A stretch of DNA of 64,000 nucleotides, from contig KZ111154.1 of assembly GCA_002077045.2 (NCBI GenBank), positions 637,526 through 701,525 of the forward strand. Reading direction: 5' to 3'. The notes under the pieces were generated by a model. It made no database searches, was not told the DNA's origin, and saw nothing but the letters and a program-made list of their open reading frames with translations. The translations under genes and the position numbers were made by a program. The stretch's first letter is position 1; each line of letters begins with the position of its first letter. The stretch is from Rachicladosporium sp. CCFEE 5018. Lineage: Eukaryota > Ascomycota > Dothideomycetes > Cladosporiales > Cladosporiaceae. Shown piece by piece: positions 20,771 through 33,384 of the stretch.

Positions 20771-23356
20771 ATGCCCCTTCTCGGCGCACGCGCGACACAA
20801 ACAATTCTCCAGGAGAAGACCAATGCACGGGATGATGCCAGTGCTGCGACGAAGTACGCAGACCAGTCCGAGAAGCTGGCATTCCTGCGACCTGGACAGA
20901 ACGATGCTCCAGTCGGCAAGACCCAGGCTGTCCAGGCGCACTTCGTTACGCCTCAAGATCCAGTGATCGAGCTCGCCAACGGCCAACGGCTGCCAGCGGT
21001 CCCCGTTGAAGAAGCTACGAAGCTCAACAGGGCGAAGGATGAGGCAGAGGGACGCGAGCCTGCAACTATCCCCGATCCTGTAAGACGAGACGAGAGATCC
21101 GGCTTTGTCCATGGGGTCCAAGCATCCAGTACCTGCAGCATAGAGAAGTCGGAAGCAAGCGATGCTACGTTGTCCCAAACGGCTCCGGCATCGAGGACGA
21201 ACCCACTCTTCCCGCTACTGCCGATGTATGGCCCTCCATCTATACTACGGTCGATTCAGTGTCGCTTCTTCCGTGCGACCAGCGCAGTCTTGTCCTTACT
21301 CTTTCTACTCGCAATCGTCGCAGGCGCTGCAGTCACTTGTGTCCCAAAGATCTGGCGGCGCATTCGCTGTTACGCTGTACTACAGAATCCAGATCGACTC
21401 CGGCCTTTCCACGAAGAAGAAGAGAAGCGCTCGAGGGCCAGGAAGGCGACAGAACGAGCCTGGGTGCAGGGAAAGAAGTATAAGGGTATACGCACGCCAT
21501 CTGGAGAGAGCACCGTTCATGCGGATGAGTTCGAGCCCACAGAAGGTGGTTCAGATCCATTGATACCCGACTTAGCATACTACGCCAGACGCGTGGGTCT
21601 CAATGCCGAGACGTTCGAGGTGCAGACCGAAGATGGCTTTATCATCGACTTGTATCACGTCTACGATCCACAAGAGTACACTCCAAAGCCGCAGAATGGT
21701 AGGTTGCCTGAGTCGTTCGAGACATTCCGGAAGTACTCGGTCGGATCTTCATATGCCGAAACGCACTCATCATTTCCACCAGCGCAGAAGAAGTACCCTG
21801 TTCTGATGATGCATGGCTTGCTGCAGGCAGCTGGTGCTTTCTGCTGCAACGACGATGATAGCTTAGCTTTCTTTCTCGCAAAGTCAGGCTACGATGTCTG
21901 GCTGGGCAACAACCGCTGTGGCTTTAACCCAAGGCACACTGTGTTGGGTTATGGCGATCCGAGAATGTAAGTACAGTCTCTCCGCGGTACCACATTCAAG
22001 TACTGACATATACATAGGTGGGCATGGAACCTCAGGCAAATGGCAGTCATGGACCTCCCAGCTCTCATCGATCGCGTCCTCGCCGAGACGGGTTTTCCGA
22101 AGCTAGCGCTCATCGCCCATAGTCAAGGTACAACACAGACCTTCGTCGCCCTCGCCAAAGAGCAACGTCCAGATATTGGCAACAAGATCTCCGTCTTCTG
22201 CGCCCTCGCACCGGCAGCCTACTCTGGTCCTCTGATCGCCAAGGCCTATCTCAGATTCATGAGTGTGATTTCGCACGGCATGTTCCGCCTGGTCTTCGGC
22301 ATTCACGCTTTCATACCCATGATGCATCAAGCTCATCTCATACTGCCTGGGTCTCTATATAGCTTCATGGGCTACGTTGTCTTCAGCTTTCTTTTCTCCT
22401 GGAGTGATGCACGCTGGGATCGCGGGCTTCGGAACCGCATGTTCCAGTTCGCGCCTGTGCACGTATCGGCAGAGAGTATGCGCTGGTGGCTAGGCAGAGA
22501 CTGCTTTGCGAAGCATAAGTGCATTCTTGCGACCCGTGAGGAAGGCAAGCTAGAAGACAAGGAGGATGAAGAGGATGATGAGATCATTCGACAATTTTAC
22601 GTCGATCGCGAGCCCAAGGTCACTGCGCGGAGGAGACTACAGCGGAATCTGACATCTTTCCACTGTCAGACCCTGACGCATCAGCATCACGACACTAAAC
22701 GTGGAAAGTACGCCTGGTACGACGACCAGTTCCCTCCCCTAGCTCTCTGGGTCTGCGGCTCGGACGATCTGGTGGACGGCCGCCGTCTACTCCGCCGCTT
22801 CGATCGAGGCCGTGAACCACACGTCCGTATCGTACACAAGAAGATCGTCGAGGGCTATGAGCATCTTGATGTGATCTGGGCAATGGACATGATCGACAAA
22901 GTCGGGAAGGAAGTGAGGGAGGTCATGTGGCGAACTACGAGTGAAGAGGATCGAGCCATTTGCCAGGTACCAGAGGGTTGTGAGGTAGAAATCGAAGTGC
23001 ATCCCGAAGACGCGCCAGGTCAAGCATTACAACGAAGGCGAAGCTCCATGGCCGCTGGGCTTGGTGGTAAGATGTTCTCTGGTGGTAGAGCGAGGATGGC
23101 GAGTATATCGGAGTCTCCTGCACCGAGTGAAGGGACCATGATTGATGCTACTAAGGGACAGTGGAGTGATGATCTGTCCAGAGACTCTGGTGAATTTGAG
23201 GACGCGGAAGTGATGAAGGGAGCTGGGAGACAGAGACGAGAGAGTGACGAGGTGGACAGGGAGGGGAAGGGCTTCTCTCCACAAAGAGGACGAGCCAGAA
23301 CGATCAGTGAGGTCAAGTTTACTGATCTTGATGAGAAAGGAGATCCCTTTGGGTGA
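20771..23356 (+). CDS. Membrane-anchored steryl-ester / acid-lipase family hydrolase
   Basis: Alpha/beta-hydrolase of the lysosomal acid lipase / yeast Yeh1-Yeh2-Tgl1 type, which releases free sterol from steryl esters. Exons are 20771-21966 and 22018-23356 (51-bp intron, GTAAGT...CATAG), giving 844 residues. A polar N-terminus of about 165 residues precedes one membrane span (about 171-192, AVLSLLFLLAIVAGAAVTC). Then come the AB-hydrolase-lipase entry segment (FEVQTEDGFIIDLYHVY), PVLMMHGLLQAAGAF, DVWLGNNRCGFNPRH, and the nucleophile elbow AHSQG with Ser434. Likely acid and base are Asp648 or Asp649 (CGSDDLVD) and His681 (YEHLDVIWA). A second hydrophobic stretch (SFMGYVVFSFLFSW) and a Ser/acid-rich disordered tail follow. 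The layout matches yeast Yeh1/Yeh2. Substrate is inferred from family only. Confidence 0.87.
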
Positions 23357-23601
23357 TATGTCGGTATGTATGCTTGGCAATATGACCGATGAAGTGGCTT
23401 CGTCGCTCCTTCCTGAACCTCACTCATACCGGCCCGCCACTTCCGCCGAGCAGCGGAGGTTTTGCTCACAATGCGGCTGCCTTCGGCTGCGACAATACTC
23501 ACCTCACCCCATCGCACTCAACACATTACTACCTATCGTGGAGTCTGCTGCATGCTGAACCCTCGCTGATGGCACTGCCCTTGAGGCATTCGGACGACAC
23601 C

Positions 23602-26600
23602 ATGGCAGCGGTACCAGGAGCATTCGACGGTGGTACTGATCACGTGGAAGGCGAAGTGACCTTCGAGACACTCATCGTACGTACATCCACCTCACTCCGA
23701 TATCCTCGTTCACTGACACTACTAGCTCGCCCTCTTTTGGCACGCTCCATGCCACTTGGTGCATTTGGCCATCCTTATCTGCGCGCTGGCAGGATGTGTC
23801 GTGCTTTACGCCATTACACTGGCGTGGTGGCAACTATGTTGGTGGCAGAGTATGCTACTGCTGAAGACGGCGGAGCTGATGAAGAAGGCGTATGTGGACG
23901 AGGACGGCGTGACTACGCGAGAGCTCACCACTGAGCTCCCCACAAAGATGGCCACCAGGACATACACGCGTCTCGCTGTGCTAGAAATTCAGTCTAAGGC
24001 GGCAGATGCGAGCCAGTCAAAGTATGATCTATCAACAAAAAGCGTATCGCACTCCGAAAAGGCAGTCTCGCACCCTGGAGTCGCAGAGGAGGACGCGTGA
24101 GTACACCTTTCTTGCCGAAAGTGTGGATTCGTTGACTGACAATGACAGTGATGCGGTCGCTGCGTACGAGTTGGCCTGCGAGGATTGGGAGCCGGACTTC
24201 GATGATGACGATGACTATCGAACATCTGAGCATGCGCAGACGCCAAAGTCCATAAAGCCAAAAGTAGACGAGGAGTTACGGATTGAGTCGCAGGCTGCCC
24301 ATCATACAGTTCCTGATCAAAAGCCATTCGATCAGCTACTAGATGCGCCATCGGAGGAAGCAGTGAGAGCTGCAGCGCAATCTGCATGGGTTCAGAAGTT
24401 GAGAACTGGGGTGGACCCAAGCTCAAGGCGTAAGAGATAGTCTTTGATGCGTTGCTACCATGCACCTATCAGCTGACACGTACGCAGGCACGACAGTGAC
24501 AAGTTCAGCTGGTCGTCAGCGCGCACAAGTGAGCTCCGTACTCGTCAAAGAGTCCATGCACCAGCATCTGTCACCTACGGTCGATCATACAAACGACACT
24601 CACGACGTCGACACCGAGCGGATAATCAACACGCGGCCCTTGGCCACATCCAGCCTGAATGACAGCGACGCAGATCGCAGGGCCCGTCAGCTAGCATTGC
24701 TAGAGTGCAGAGCATTTCTACAGACCGCAACGAAACCTGGACAGAAAGTCCGTCCGCCGTACGATGAAAGCCTCACACATGAGCCAAGAAGCTCAGCCAG
24801 TACCCTACCCAAAGCACGAATTCCTTTACCCAAAGTCCCAAGTACACCAGCGAGAGGCAGACCTGCATTTGCCCCGGCGCCCAAAGGTCATTCGGGACCA
24901 TGGGCTACCGTTGCAGCCAGCCCACTTACGGCACCGTCGCCACGCGCACTGGAAGCTGCGAAGATCCAAGCACAATGTCGTGTGCCGCCACCTCCTGGGT
25001 TCATCCCACCGCACATACGAGCGGCAAACGCTGCGAAGGCGGCAAGGATCCAGATACTCCAGACTCAGAAGGCTGCACAGACTTCATCGGATATACAAGC
25101 TACTACGCCTGCGTCGCCTGGGGTAGATTTCAAACAAGGCACCACGGATTCTTTGATTGAACAAGCTGGAACTAAGTCAGTGCCAATCACCCAAGATGAA
25201 TCGCCCCAGGCCTGTGACGCACCAGCTTCGGATGAAGGTGGTGGGCGTTGCTCGATGGAGAAAGGCGGTTCAATCCGTAGCCGCACGCCACCGACCCAGT
25301 ATTTCGTGGATGAAGCTCTCGCGACCCAGGATCCGAGTAGTCTGGCTACGCTTGTGGCATCACTGACTATGCCGCCGGCGGAGGTTCCGGCGTCAGATCC
25401 GGTGGTTCGCTTCTCCATTGGCCACCTGAAGTCGTGCAGTCCTCCGAAAACCTCTGGTAGTGTCAGCTGCAGCCGCTGCGATCGCCTAGCCACGCATTTG
25501 TTGCAAATGATCGAGAACGACAGACAGCCATTGTGCTTCCCTTGCTCCACCGTCGATGATCGCATTGACGACGCGTTAGACGTTATCACCGGAGATGAAG
25601 ACATACTTGGAAGTTGGGAAATGGTTCCAACAGATCTCAAGGGTTTCTCGATTGCACGCAAGAAGGCTTACAGCACATCGACTGCTATTCCGAAGAGCGC
25701 AGTACCCTCCAGGTCGAAGAAATTTACCTCACATGGCGCCCCAACGAGCCCAGTGCTTCGCGCTGCCACACCCGCTTCGGTGGAAGAGGTCACGGGCTTC
25801 GAGTGGCAAGTGGCAGCATCTCGCCACACAAAGCTGAAGGACAAGGAAATTGTCGCAACAACGACCAGGGCACATCTGCAAGACAACAAGAACGAGCACG
25901 TCGATGAAGTTGTACACGCTGCTGTGCAGGACTCCACAATCGAGGAAGTGGGAGAGATCAATGGATTACCCCAACAGCTCCCAACGAAGAACGATGGCTG
26001 CTCTGCGTCCTTTACGTCCGATAGATCAGCATCCGCTTCGTCGACCATGTCAGCGTCTGCGCTACCCTTCGCCTCGTTCTCCCATGGCAGGGAGACCAGT
26101 CCTATGTCAAGCCACTTTTGGGTTCCTCGGGCGCCCAATACCCTGCAGACTGCTGCGAGACTTGCGTTGTCACCGCCAATCCAGCTACAGCCGATGCAGC
26201 CAGGGCAAGTATTCGGACCTCTGCCTCCGGCTCAGCCATGTCCACGATTGGAAAGGCAGATAGCGTTGTTCGGTCAGATTGCATCCGCGCATCGACTTCC
26301 ACAAATGCCGTTTGGACAACCTGTTATGCCTTCTTTCGGACACCCGCCTCCCAATGGTATGCAATTCCACACATCACCACATGCGCATCATGTCCCGTTG
26401 TTCGCGCCTCCGGGACTCACATCTGTACCAGCGTACGGACACGCGGATTTTGAGGAGCTTGACGTATATGACAATCATATGCCGACTGTATCTCCCCATG
26501 GCTTGCAGTACGATCACTACCTCACTTACCCAGCCCACGCAAATTATCAGACAACCCCGATACCCACGCCCTTGCCGGTGCCGGTGCCTTCCTCGCAACG

Positions 26601-27737
26601 TAGAGACTCATCCCGCTCCGTTTCGAAGGCTGTACCAACCATGAAGCCATCAATGGCGACACAGCCCGAGCGCGAGTCTTCTGCACCAAATGCTCCGGAA
26701 GCAGCAATTGCTAGCGTGCCGTCAGAGCAGCAAATTGCAGCATCCAGATTGATGTGCGATCACGACGAGGACCTTGCGATGAGCCGTCCATCGGCCGCCG
26801 ATGTTCCTGCGAGCCAACCAGAGACCAAGGAGACCCTCACGGAACCGAATGTACTGGGGATAGAAGACCAGGGTGTTCATGACGATGCCTTAGAGAACTC
26901 TGGACTAGCCTTCGCCAATGACGCGATCATTGCTGCAATGGCCGATGCCGATGTTTTAGCCACCGTGTCTACTTCCCCGGTCATGGACAAAGAAGACGTC
27001 GTAGAGGATGTCACGACCGCGATTCCAGCCAACAAGCTCGCCCGCAACCGCCGCAAATCAATTCGCGAGGCACTCACAGCGGCCTGGTATGCCCGCGAAA
27101 CCTTCCGCGTGAAGCTCAATGGCTCGCATAGCCTGGATCGAGCTCAAGCGCTCACCAAGGCGACGAAGGAGTACAACGCGAAGCGCAAAGAGCTAGCGGC
27201 GAATATGGCATCTGGAGAGCTTACCGAGGAGGATGCTACAGCGTTCCCGTTTCTATCGCCCAACGATACGACCGTGCCGAAGGTAAGCTGTTCTTCGCAC
27301 CGTCATCTCTGTCCGCACTTACTGACCCTGCATAGGTCCGCCCCAAAGCCCTTGCCCCGTCCGCAACGACCGCAGCTCCACCTGCCACCTTTACCGACCG
27401 ACCCGCCAGCAAGGAGAACGACCCATCTCCGCACCCACCTTGTGTCGATCCCACTTGCACGACCTGCGCCGAGCCCCTCTACAAGATCGCCCTCACGAAG
27501 ACTATCCACGCTCTGGAAACCCTGATCAAAGCCCGCCGCATGAGCTCCCAGCGCTGTAAGAAGTGCCAGGATCACTTCTGCCTCGGCGGCACCCCGAGCA
27601 AGAGTAACCCAAAGCTGCATGCTGCTACGGAGTACTATCGTAGGAGTCGCAACAAGCTGGTGGAGCTTTCTGGCGGCTGCCTTAGAGAGGATATCGGGTA
27701 TAGCTTGCCCGATCCTGATGGAGGCTGTGAGAAGTAA
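23602..27737 (+). CDS. Uncharacterised 1,307-residue membrane protein with Cys pairs
   Basis: Five exons: 23602-23676, 23726-24096, 24149-24429, 24488-27282, 27336-27737. Introns are 49, 52, 58 and 53 bp, all GT-AG, and the exon sum (3,924) is a multiple of three. An in-frame ATG at 23569 would add 11 residues. Not recognised. Residues about 26-65 hold a hydrophobic segment (LAILICALAGCVVLYAITLAWW), probably a membrane anchor, followed by a basic, then acidic stretch. The middle is long, disordered and rich in Ser, Pro and Ala, with a Pro/Gly/Met-rich block. Two Cys clusters look metal-binding: CSRCD...CFPC in the central part, and CVDPTCTTC with CKKCQDHFC at the end. A Lys/Arg-rich helix with RNRRKSIREALTAAWYARE lies before the last intron. 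Function unknown; it may tether a nucleic-acid- or protein-binding zinc module to a membrane. Confidence 0.8.
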
Positions 27738-28117
27738 GAAATGAAGAGGAGGGAGGGGGGGATGGGCGGCCCGAGGGGTGTCTCTTGCTTGGCCGAGGAC
27801 TGAGGCGCCTGGATTAATTGCTGTCGTACGTAGGCATGGGTAGTTGATAGCTGCGGACATTCCAAGTAGAGTATCGCACCGCTAGTCACTGTACCCGCAC
27901 CCTCATTTGTTCAGCGTTCTCATGCGGCTGTACAATTGCTAGCATTGAATCGGCTGCTCTACGCTGTTCACGCGAAACCCTCGCTTCTTACCCAAAACCG
28001 GGCGCTGTACGGGTCCCCGTGCATAGCTCATCGCCTCGTCCGACGAGCTGTCACGTCTCTCGCCCGTCTCAACCTAGCTATGCGTTCCCGAGTCCGTGAG
28101 AGGAAACCAAAGCCCTT
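27738..28117. other. Intergenic, convergent 3' ends
   Basis: 380 bp between two convergent genes; expected to hold both polyadenylation regions. Nothing else seen. Confidence 0.5.
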
Positions 28118-31100
28118 CTAGACCTTTCCGCCCTCGTCGTCGTCCTCGAAGAAACTCAATATAGCCCTCACACCGCTTGGTCCAAGGCCGTGGGGTGGGT
28201 AGCACACTGCAAACGTAATCAGCAAATGCGCCCTCACCATAATCAATCAAGAAAGGGGAAGTCATACCATAGATTGGATCCTCCTGCGCCCCGAGCTTAG
28301 CCCGAAATTCACTCTTGTTCGTCAAGTGTAGCTCCGCCGCGATAGCAGAATAAGCCTTCGACAGAACCTTCACCCTCGTACCCTTCAGGTTCTGCCCCGG
28401 CGTCAACTTCGCGCATGCACCGCCACCGAAGGTGACGCTCTGCGCGCCCGTAGCGGCTGCGGCAGCCAGACTGTGCATGACGAGCGCTTCGATCGCTCCG
28501 CTCGGCGCGCCAGGGAAATCCAAGGAGAACTTGATCTGCCAGCCATGTGCTGGGGAGAGTTGGGCCAGAATCACGAGCCCGGTGATGGTCCCGTCGCGAG
28601 TTGTGCTGTAGTGGTACTGCCGATGCGGGACGTCTTGCCAGGGATGCACGTCCGTGAGATGGACTTGCTTGCCCTTCCTCCCCGCCAACCAGTCCTCAAC
28701 GCGCTTGTCGACTTTCTCGCGGATCTCCTTGGAGGGTGGCGTGCCGATGGGGATATCGTGGATCTTCACGCCCTCTTTCTCAGCGTGTCGGATCTTGCGC
28801 TGGAGCTCCGAGTCGTGGATCGCCGGATTGTTGCCGGGGTTTAGGCGCTGCTCGGCTGCTACGCTGAGAGTGCGCCAGTCGAATTTCATGCCTAGCACTT
28901 CGGAGACGGCGCTGCCGCAGAGGAGCCAGAGGACTTTGAGGTGGCGTTCTTTGCGGATGTATTTGAGGTAGGAGGCTATGGTCTTGGCATACTGGGATTC
29001 GTGGCACAGTGGGTCGCCGACTGTGATCGCGAAGCCCTCGTGAGGCACGAAGCCGATGGCTGCGCCGGTGAAGGGTTCGCGGTAGTGTTCGAATTTGGGC
29101 TCGAGCCAGGAGGTGTTTGAGGCGTCGCCGTAGTTTGCGATGAGCTCTTCGAGCGGCTGGAAGTCCATATGCGCTGCTGCGCGGTCTTGCCCGGACCAAG
29201 GCGGGTGAAGGGTTGAGGATTCGGGGTGGCGCAGCTGTACGACCTTTGGCTGAGCGGGCAGGGAGCGCGGGTCACGCTGGAAGAGCGTCGCGTGGCGGAT
29301 GTCGCCGAGTTGGAGAATCAACATGAGGATTCGCTCGAGACCAATCCCGCCACCACCGTGAGGGGGCGCGGCCCACTCGAAGCCAGAGAGATACTCCTCC
29401 ATTGACTTGGGATCCATCTTGAGTGCTTCCATCTTCTTGATCAGCTCTGCTGCGTCGTGGATGCGCTGTCCACCTGAGAGGATCTCTTGGCCACGACAGA
29501 AGATATCGAAGGAGTTCGTGAGGCCAGGATTATGGGGATCGGGCATAGCGTAGAAGGGACGGGCGGAGGCAGGGAACTTGTCGAGAACATAGTAATCTGT
29601 GCCCAACTTCTCCTTGATAACGCGGCCAAGCTGGATCTCGTCTCGCGTACCCAGATCTTCGTCTTCGGGAAGGACCTTACCGTGCTCATCTAACCAGCCA
29701 GTCTCGTTCAGCATGCGGATGGCCTCCGCAAAGGGAATGATCGGCGTCTTCTCCAGCCAGACCAGATCCTCGTGCGGGAAGTGGTGCTTCACCACGTCAA
29801 TCTCGTGTCTGAAGTTCGTGTACAGGTGTGAGAAGATGGCTTTGAACGTGCTGTCCAGCGTCCGCAAAATCTCGTGGTAGTGCTCATCGATCTCCATCTC
29901 GAGATCCAACCCAGTGAACTCAGTCAAATGTCGATGTGTGTTGCTGTTCTCTGCACGGAACACTGGTCCGACCTCGAACACTCGTCGCAAATCTGACGCG
30001 ATGGCCATTTGCTTGCCCAATTGCGGTGATTGAGCAAGGAACGCCGGCCGACCGAAGTAGTCCACCTTAAACACACTCGCACCAGACTCTGACGCCGCAC
30101 CTTGCAGTTTTGGCGTGTGAATCTCAATGAACCCCAAGGACGACAAATGTGTGCGAAATGCCTCACATATGCCAGACTGAATCTTGAAAATGCTTTGTGC
30201 GGCTGTAGTCCTCAGATCGATGATTCTACTCGTCTGCCTTGCGCGGTCCGAGATCACGTGCCGTGTGTCGCCCTCCCGCTGAACGTCGACTCTCGACACT
30301 TCTGCCTCGTGCACTGTGAAGGGTAAAGACTCCTCAGGTGTACCTTCGACGTGCATCTCGTGGATGTGGATCTCAAGGTTGTGGATCGAGACGCCTATCA
30401 CTTCACCTTGCTTGGCTTTGGGCTCTTGTACCACGCCTCGCACCAGGACAATGGTCTCGACATGTAGATGCTCCGCCCAGTAAAGGAAATGTGCTGACAC
30501 AGCGCCATGCTCAGACAGTATGCCCTGGACTGTTGCAGTCTGTTGTCGCAACTCCAGGAACATCAACTTCGCACTTAGCTTTCTCAGATTGTGGATCCTC
30601 GCTCTGAACGTGACCATCTTCCCAGCATGCTCAGGCGTGAGCAGCTTGATGCCCACTCTCCCCTCATTCCTCGGCTCTCCGGCGTACGAGTTGATTGGCA
30701 GGGTGCCGTACTTGCTCCTCTGCTCATCAGTCTCCTCCAGCGCCGCCTTCGCCTCGACCTCTTCCTTTCGCTTTCGCTCATATTCGCGCCGCTCCTCGAC
30801 CTCCTTGGCGTGCTTCTCTCTCGCCGCCTGCCGCTCGTGCTTGTGCATCTGATTCCTGCTCGTTGCCTCGCCATCCCGACCCAGAGGCTCTTCGTCCATA
30901 GAGCTATTAGAGTCGGACGAGTGGCCCTTGTGTTTCCGGAATATACCGAAGGGGCTGTGAGTGCTACGAGCATGCTGATCGATCGAAGCGCGGGGCTTAT
31001 CGGTGACGGAGTGGCGCGGTCTGTGGTCCAGCGACGCGCGGATGCGGTCGATGGAGCCGCGCTTCGCATCATCGTGGCCGTTTCCATTGAGAGTGCTGCC

Positions 31101-31277
31101 GTTGCTGAGCTTTGAGGAGGCGGTCGAGAGATCCGTGTCGTGCTTACTGATGCCTACCCCGCTTGCTGGAGCGACAGGCGGGCCAGATTCGGTATCGCTA
31201 TCTGTGCCAGCGCGAGTTTGGGAGGCAGAGCGCGAATGGGTCTTCAAGCCTGTGAAGGCTTTCTTGAGGGCGGACAT
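28118..31277 (-). CDS. erdS: Ergosteryl-3beta-O-aspartate synthase: AspRS-DUF2156 fusion
   Basis: Class II aspartyl-tRNA synthetase fused to a C-terminal DUF2156 aminoacyl-tRNA transferase domain. In fungi this architecture (ErdS) charges tRNA-Asp and transfers Asp to the 3-OH of ergosterol. Exons are 28268-31277 and 28118-28206 (61-bp intron, GTATGA...TGCAG); 1,032 residues. A disordered, phosphorylatable-looking N-terminus of about 150 residues and a charged helix precede the OB-fold (about 208-300). The synthetase core has motif 2 FRAENSNTHRH (about 440) and motif 3 GGGGIGLER (about 641-649). DUF2156 spans about 700-1032 and ends DPIYVCYPPHGLGPSG, restored only by splicing. The track-independent reason for the ATG at 31277 is that upstream in-frame codons lack another ATG. 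A separate canonical AspRS should exist elsewhere. Family function is established knowledge; activity here is inferred. Confidence 0.93.
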
Positions 31278-33384
31278 GCTTGTGTACACCCTCGTCGGCC
31301 GTCTGTTGTGTGAGTGGGAAGACGCTCCCCGCGAACGATCCTAAACAAGCAAGCAAGATAGCAGCAGTGGTGAAGACAAGCTCAATCGTGCAGGTAGGAG
31401 CTACCTTCTCCTCCCAGGATCTGTCATCTGTAGTGCAAACGCTTGCTGAATCCTGCAGCTCCACTCTCAACTCCTGCACGAGGATGACCAAGACGATGGC
31501 AACTAAGCTGCAGGCTCAAGCGCTTCTTACATCACTTTATCGATATGCCCGCCTCGGTCCCTCGTCGCTGACGGTGCCCCGAAAGCCTGTTTGCTGTGCC
31601 AATGGGAACGCACAGGCTTGTTTCGGATCGCAGCGGCAAGCCATGCAATCGCTCCGATGAAATAGCCCTTGTGCAGGACTGTGAGAGGAACCGAGGAAGA
31701 AGCGAACAGTATATTACTTGAGTTCATGGTCATCTTCGGCTAGGTGCTTCACGATCTATTCGGGAGTTTTGTGGTGTTTCTCACTGTGTTTTGGCACGCG
31801 CTGACACGTGACCTTTCCGACTGATTGGCGGAGACAAGCGTTGGCTGCTGAGCGATCAAGCCTCCCGCACACGCCTTGCTGACTTTGCTCGCCTAGCAGG
31901 GCACCGCCGCGCCGGCTCGGATGATCGCTGTGGGCCGGCGAGAAAGATGCGCTCCACATACAATTGTTTTGCTGGGAGTCTATGAAAACCTGCACGGCCG
32001 CGGAATCTGAGAAGCGCGTCGCGAAGGTGGCGCTCTCCGGTCACTTTCGCCACTACGCTTCTCTACCGCATACAGCGAATATTTGCGGCAGTTGTGATCT
32101 GCGAGCGGCTGGACGTGTCGCAGGCAGATTGCCATCGGTGATGCGCTGCGCCAGCTGCCAACTTCACTCGACAGATCGACACCACATCGCGGGCGCACGA
32201 CCATGAATTAGCACGAATGGCAATGACTGCAATGAGAATCGCATGACAACGAGGCGCGTCACTTATCGTCGTATCTGTATGAACACCAAGACTTGCATCC
32301 TGCTTCGCAGAGCTGCCAATACACTGTGACCTGATCGACATCCTGGGCAACGATGCATGATAGCCCCTCGCAACGCGTAAAGTCGCGAGATCAAGCCTTT
32401 GCCCATCGCTGGCAGCGCAGCGCGCACAGCGGACTTCCAGCTCGCGCCCTCTGGTATGCATTCAGGTGGACTGCATAGCGAACGGCCGCAGGACGTGCCA
32501 GCTTCTCAGACGTCTTGCAGACGCGCCAACATAACAGTAAGTAAAGGCATGCATTGCGGAACTCGTAGCACCATCATGTGTTTGTTGTCTCTCCCCAATT
32601 CTTGGCTGCTGCGATCTTGAGCGTTCCCAGTCTCCCATATCTTCGTCCATATCTGATCGACTACCCCAATAGAGGATGTGCAGGCAAGCTAATGGTGCTA
32701 TATTGTAACATGGATGGAGCGCAGGATCGCAACGACACCCGCAGCGTCAGGGAAGGAAACCAAATTCTCGGGATTGAGCAGCAGGAGCCTCGTTGAGGCA
32801 GGTTGCTATGCGGCAATAGCGCATGGCTAGTTGGAAGACTCGAGGCAGCAGCAGCGGCGCGTCACTCCCTAGATATCCTCCTCGTCCTTAAGACGGGCTT
32901 AAGCTATCTCCGTCCTCGACCTCACCTCCTCCCATCACACTCTCAGCCCTCTCCAAGATCCGGTGACTCACGTACATCGGCTTACTACCCATGCGCTAGC
33001 TTGCGTCTGCGGCTCCACGTTCGCATTGCTGATTCGGTCGCTCACCTTGCAAACCACAGCAGGAGTGCGAAGGTTTGAGCACTTGCATCTGAACCCCACA
33101 CGTGAGAACTCTTGGCGTGTCTGGACTACATCCGACCTCGCGCATTGTCGGTGTCTACCTACTGCACTCGATCTATCGCCAAAGCTGCGTATATGAGCGC
33201 GCGCACTTCACAGCGTAGTAACTGGATCTTGTGCAATTGGGAAAGCCGGCCAGCCAGTCGAGTTTCATCATCAACCCCGAGTAACCCCGGACTAGGCGGT
33301 ACTTCGCTTGCGACAGCGACCTCAGATCGCGGGCTCATCGCGGCGCAAGCAGCGCGTCCATCGCAGTATACTGCCTATCACACC
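31278..33384. other. Divergent intergenic region, erdS / Zn2Cys6 regulator
   Basis: 2.1 kb between divergent starts, the longest gene-free stretch here. Several small ORFs exist on both strands without recognisable domains or good starts. No tRNA, rRNA or transposon remnant found. Long upstream regions are common for regulators of this class. Confidence 0.5.
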
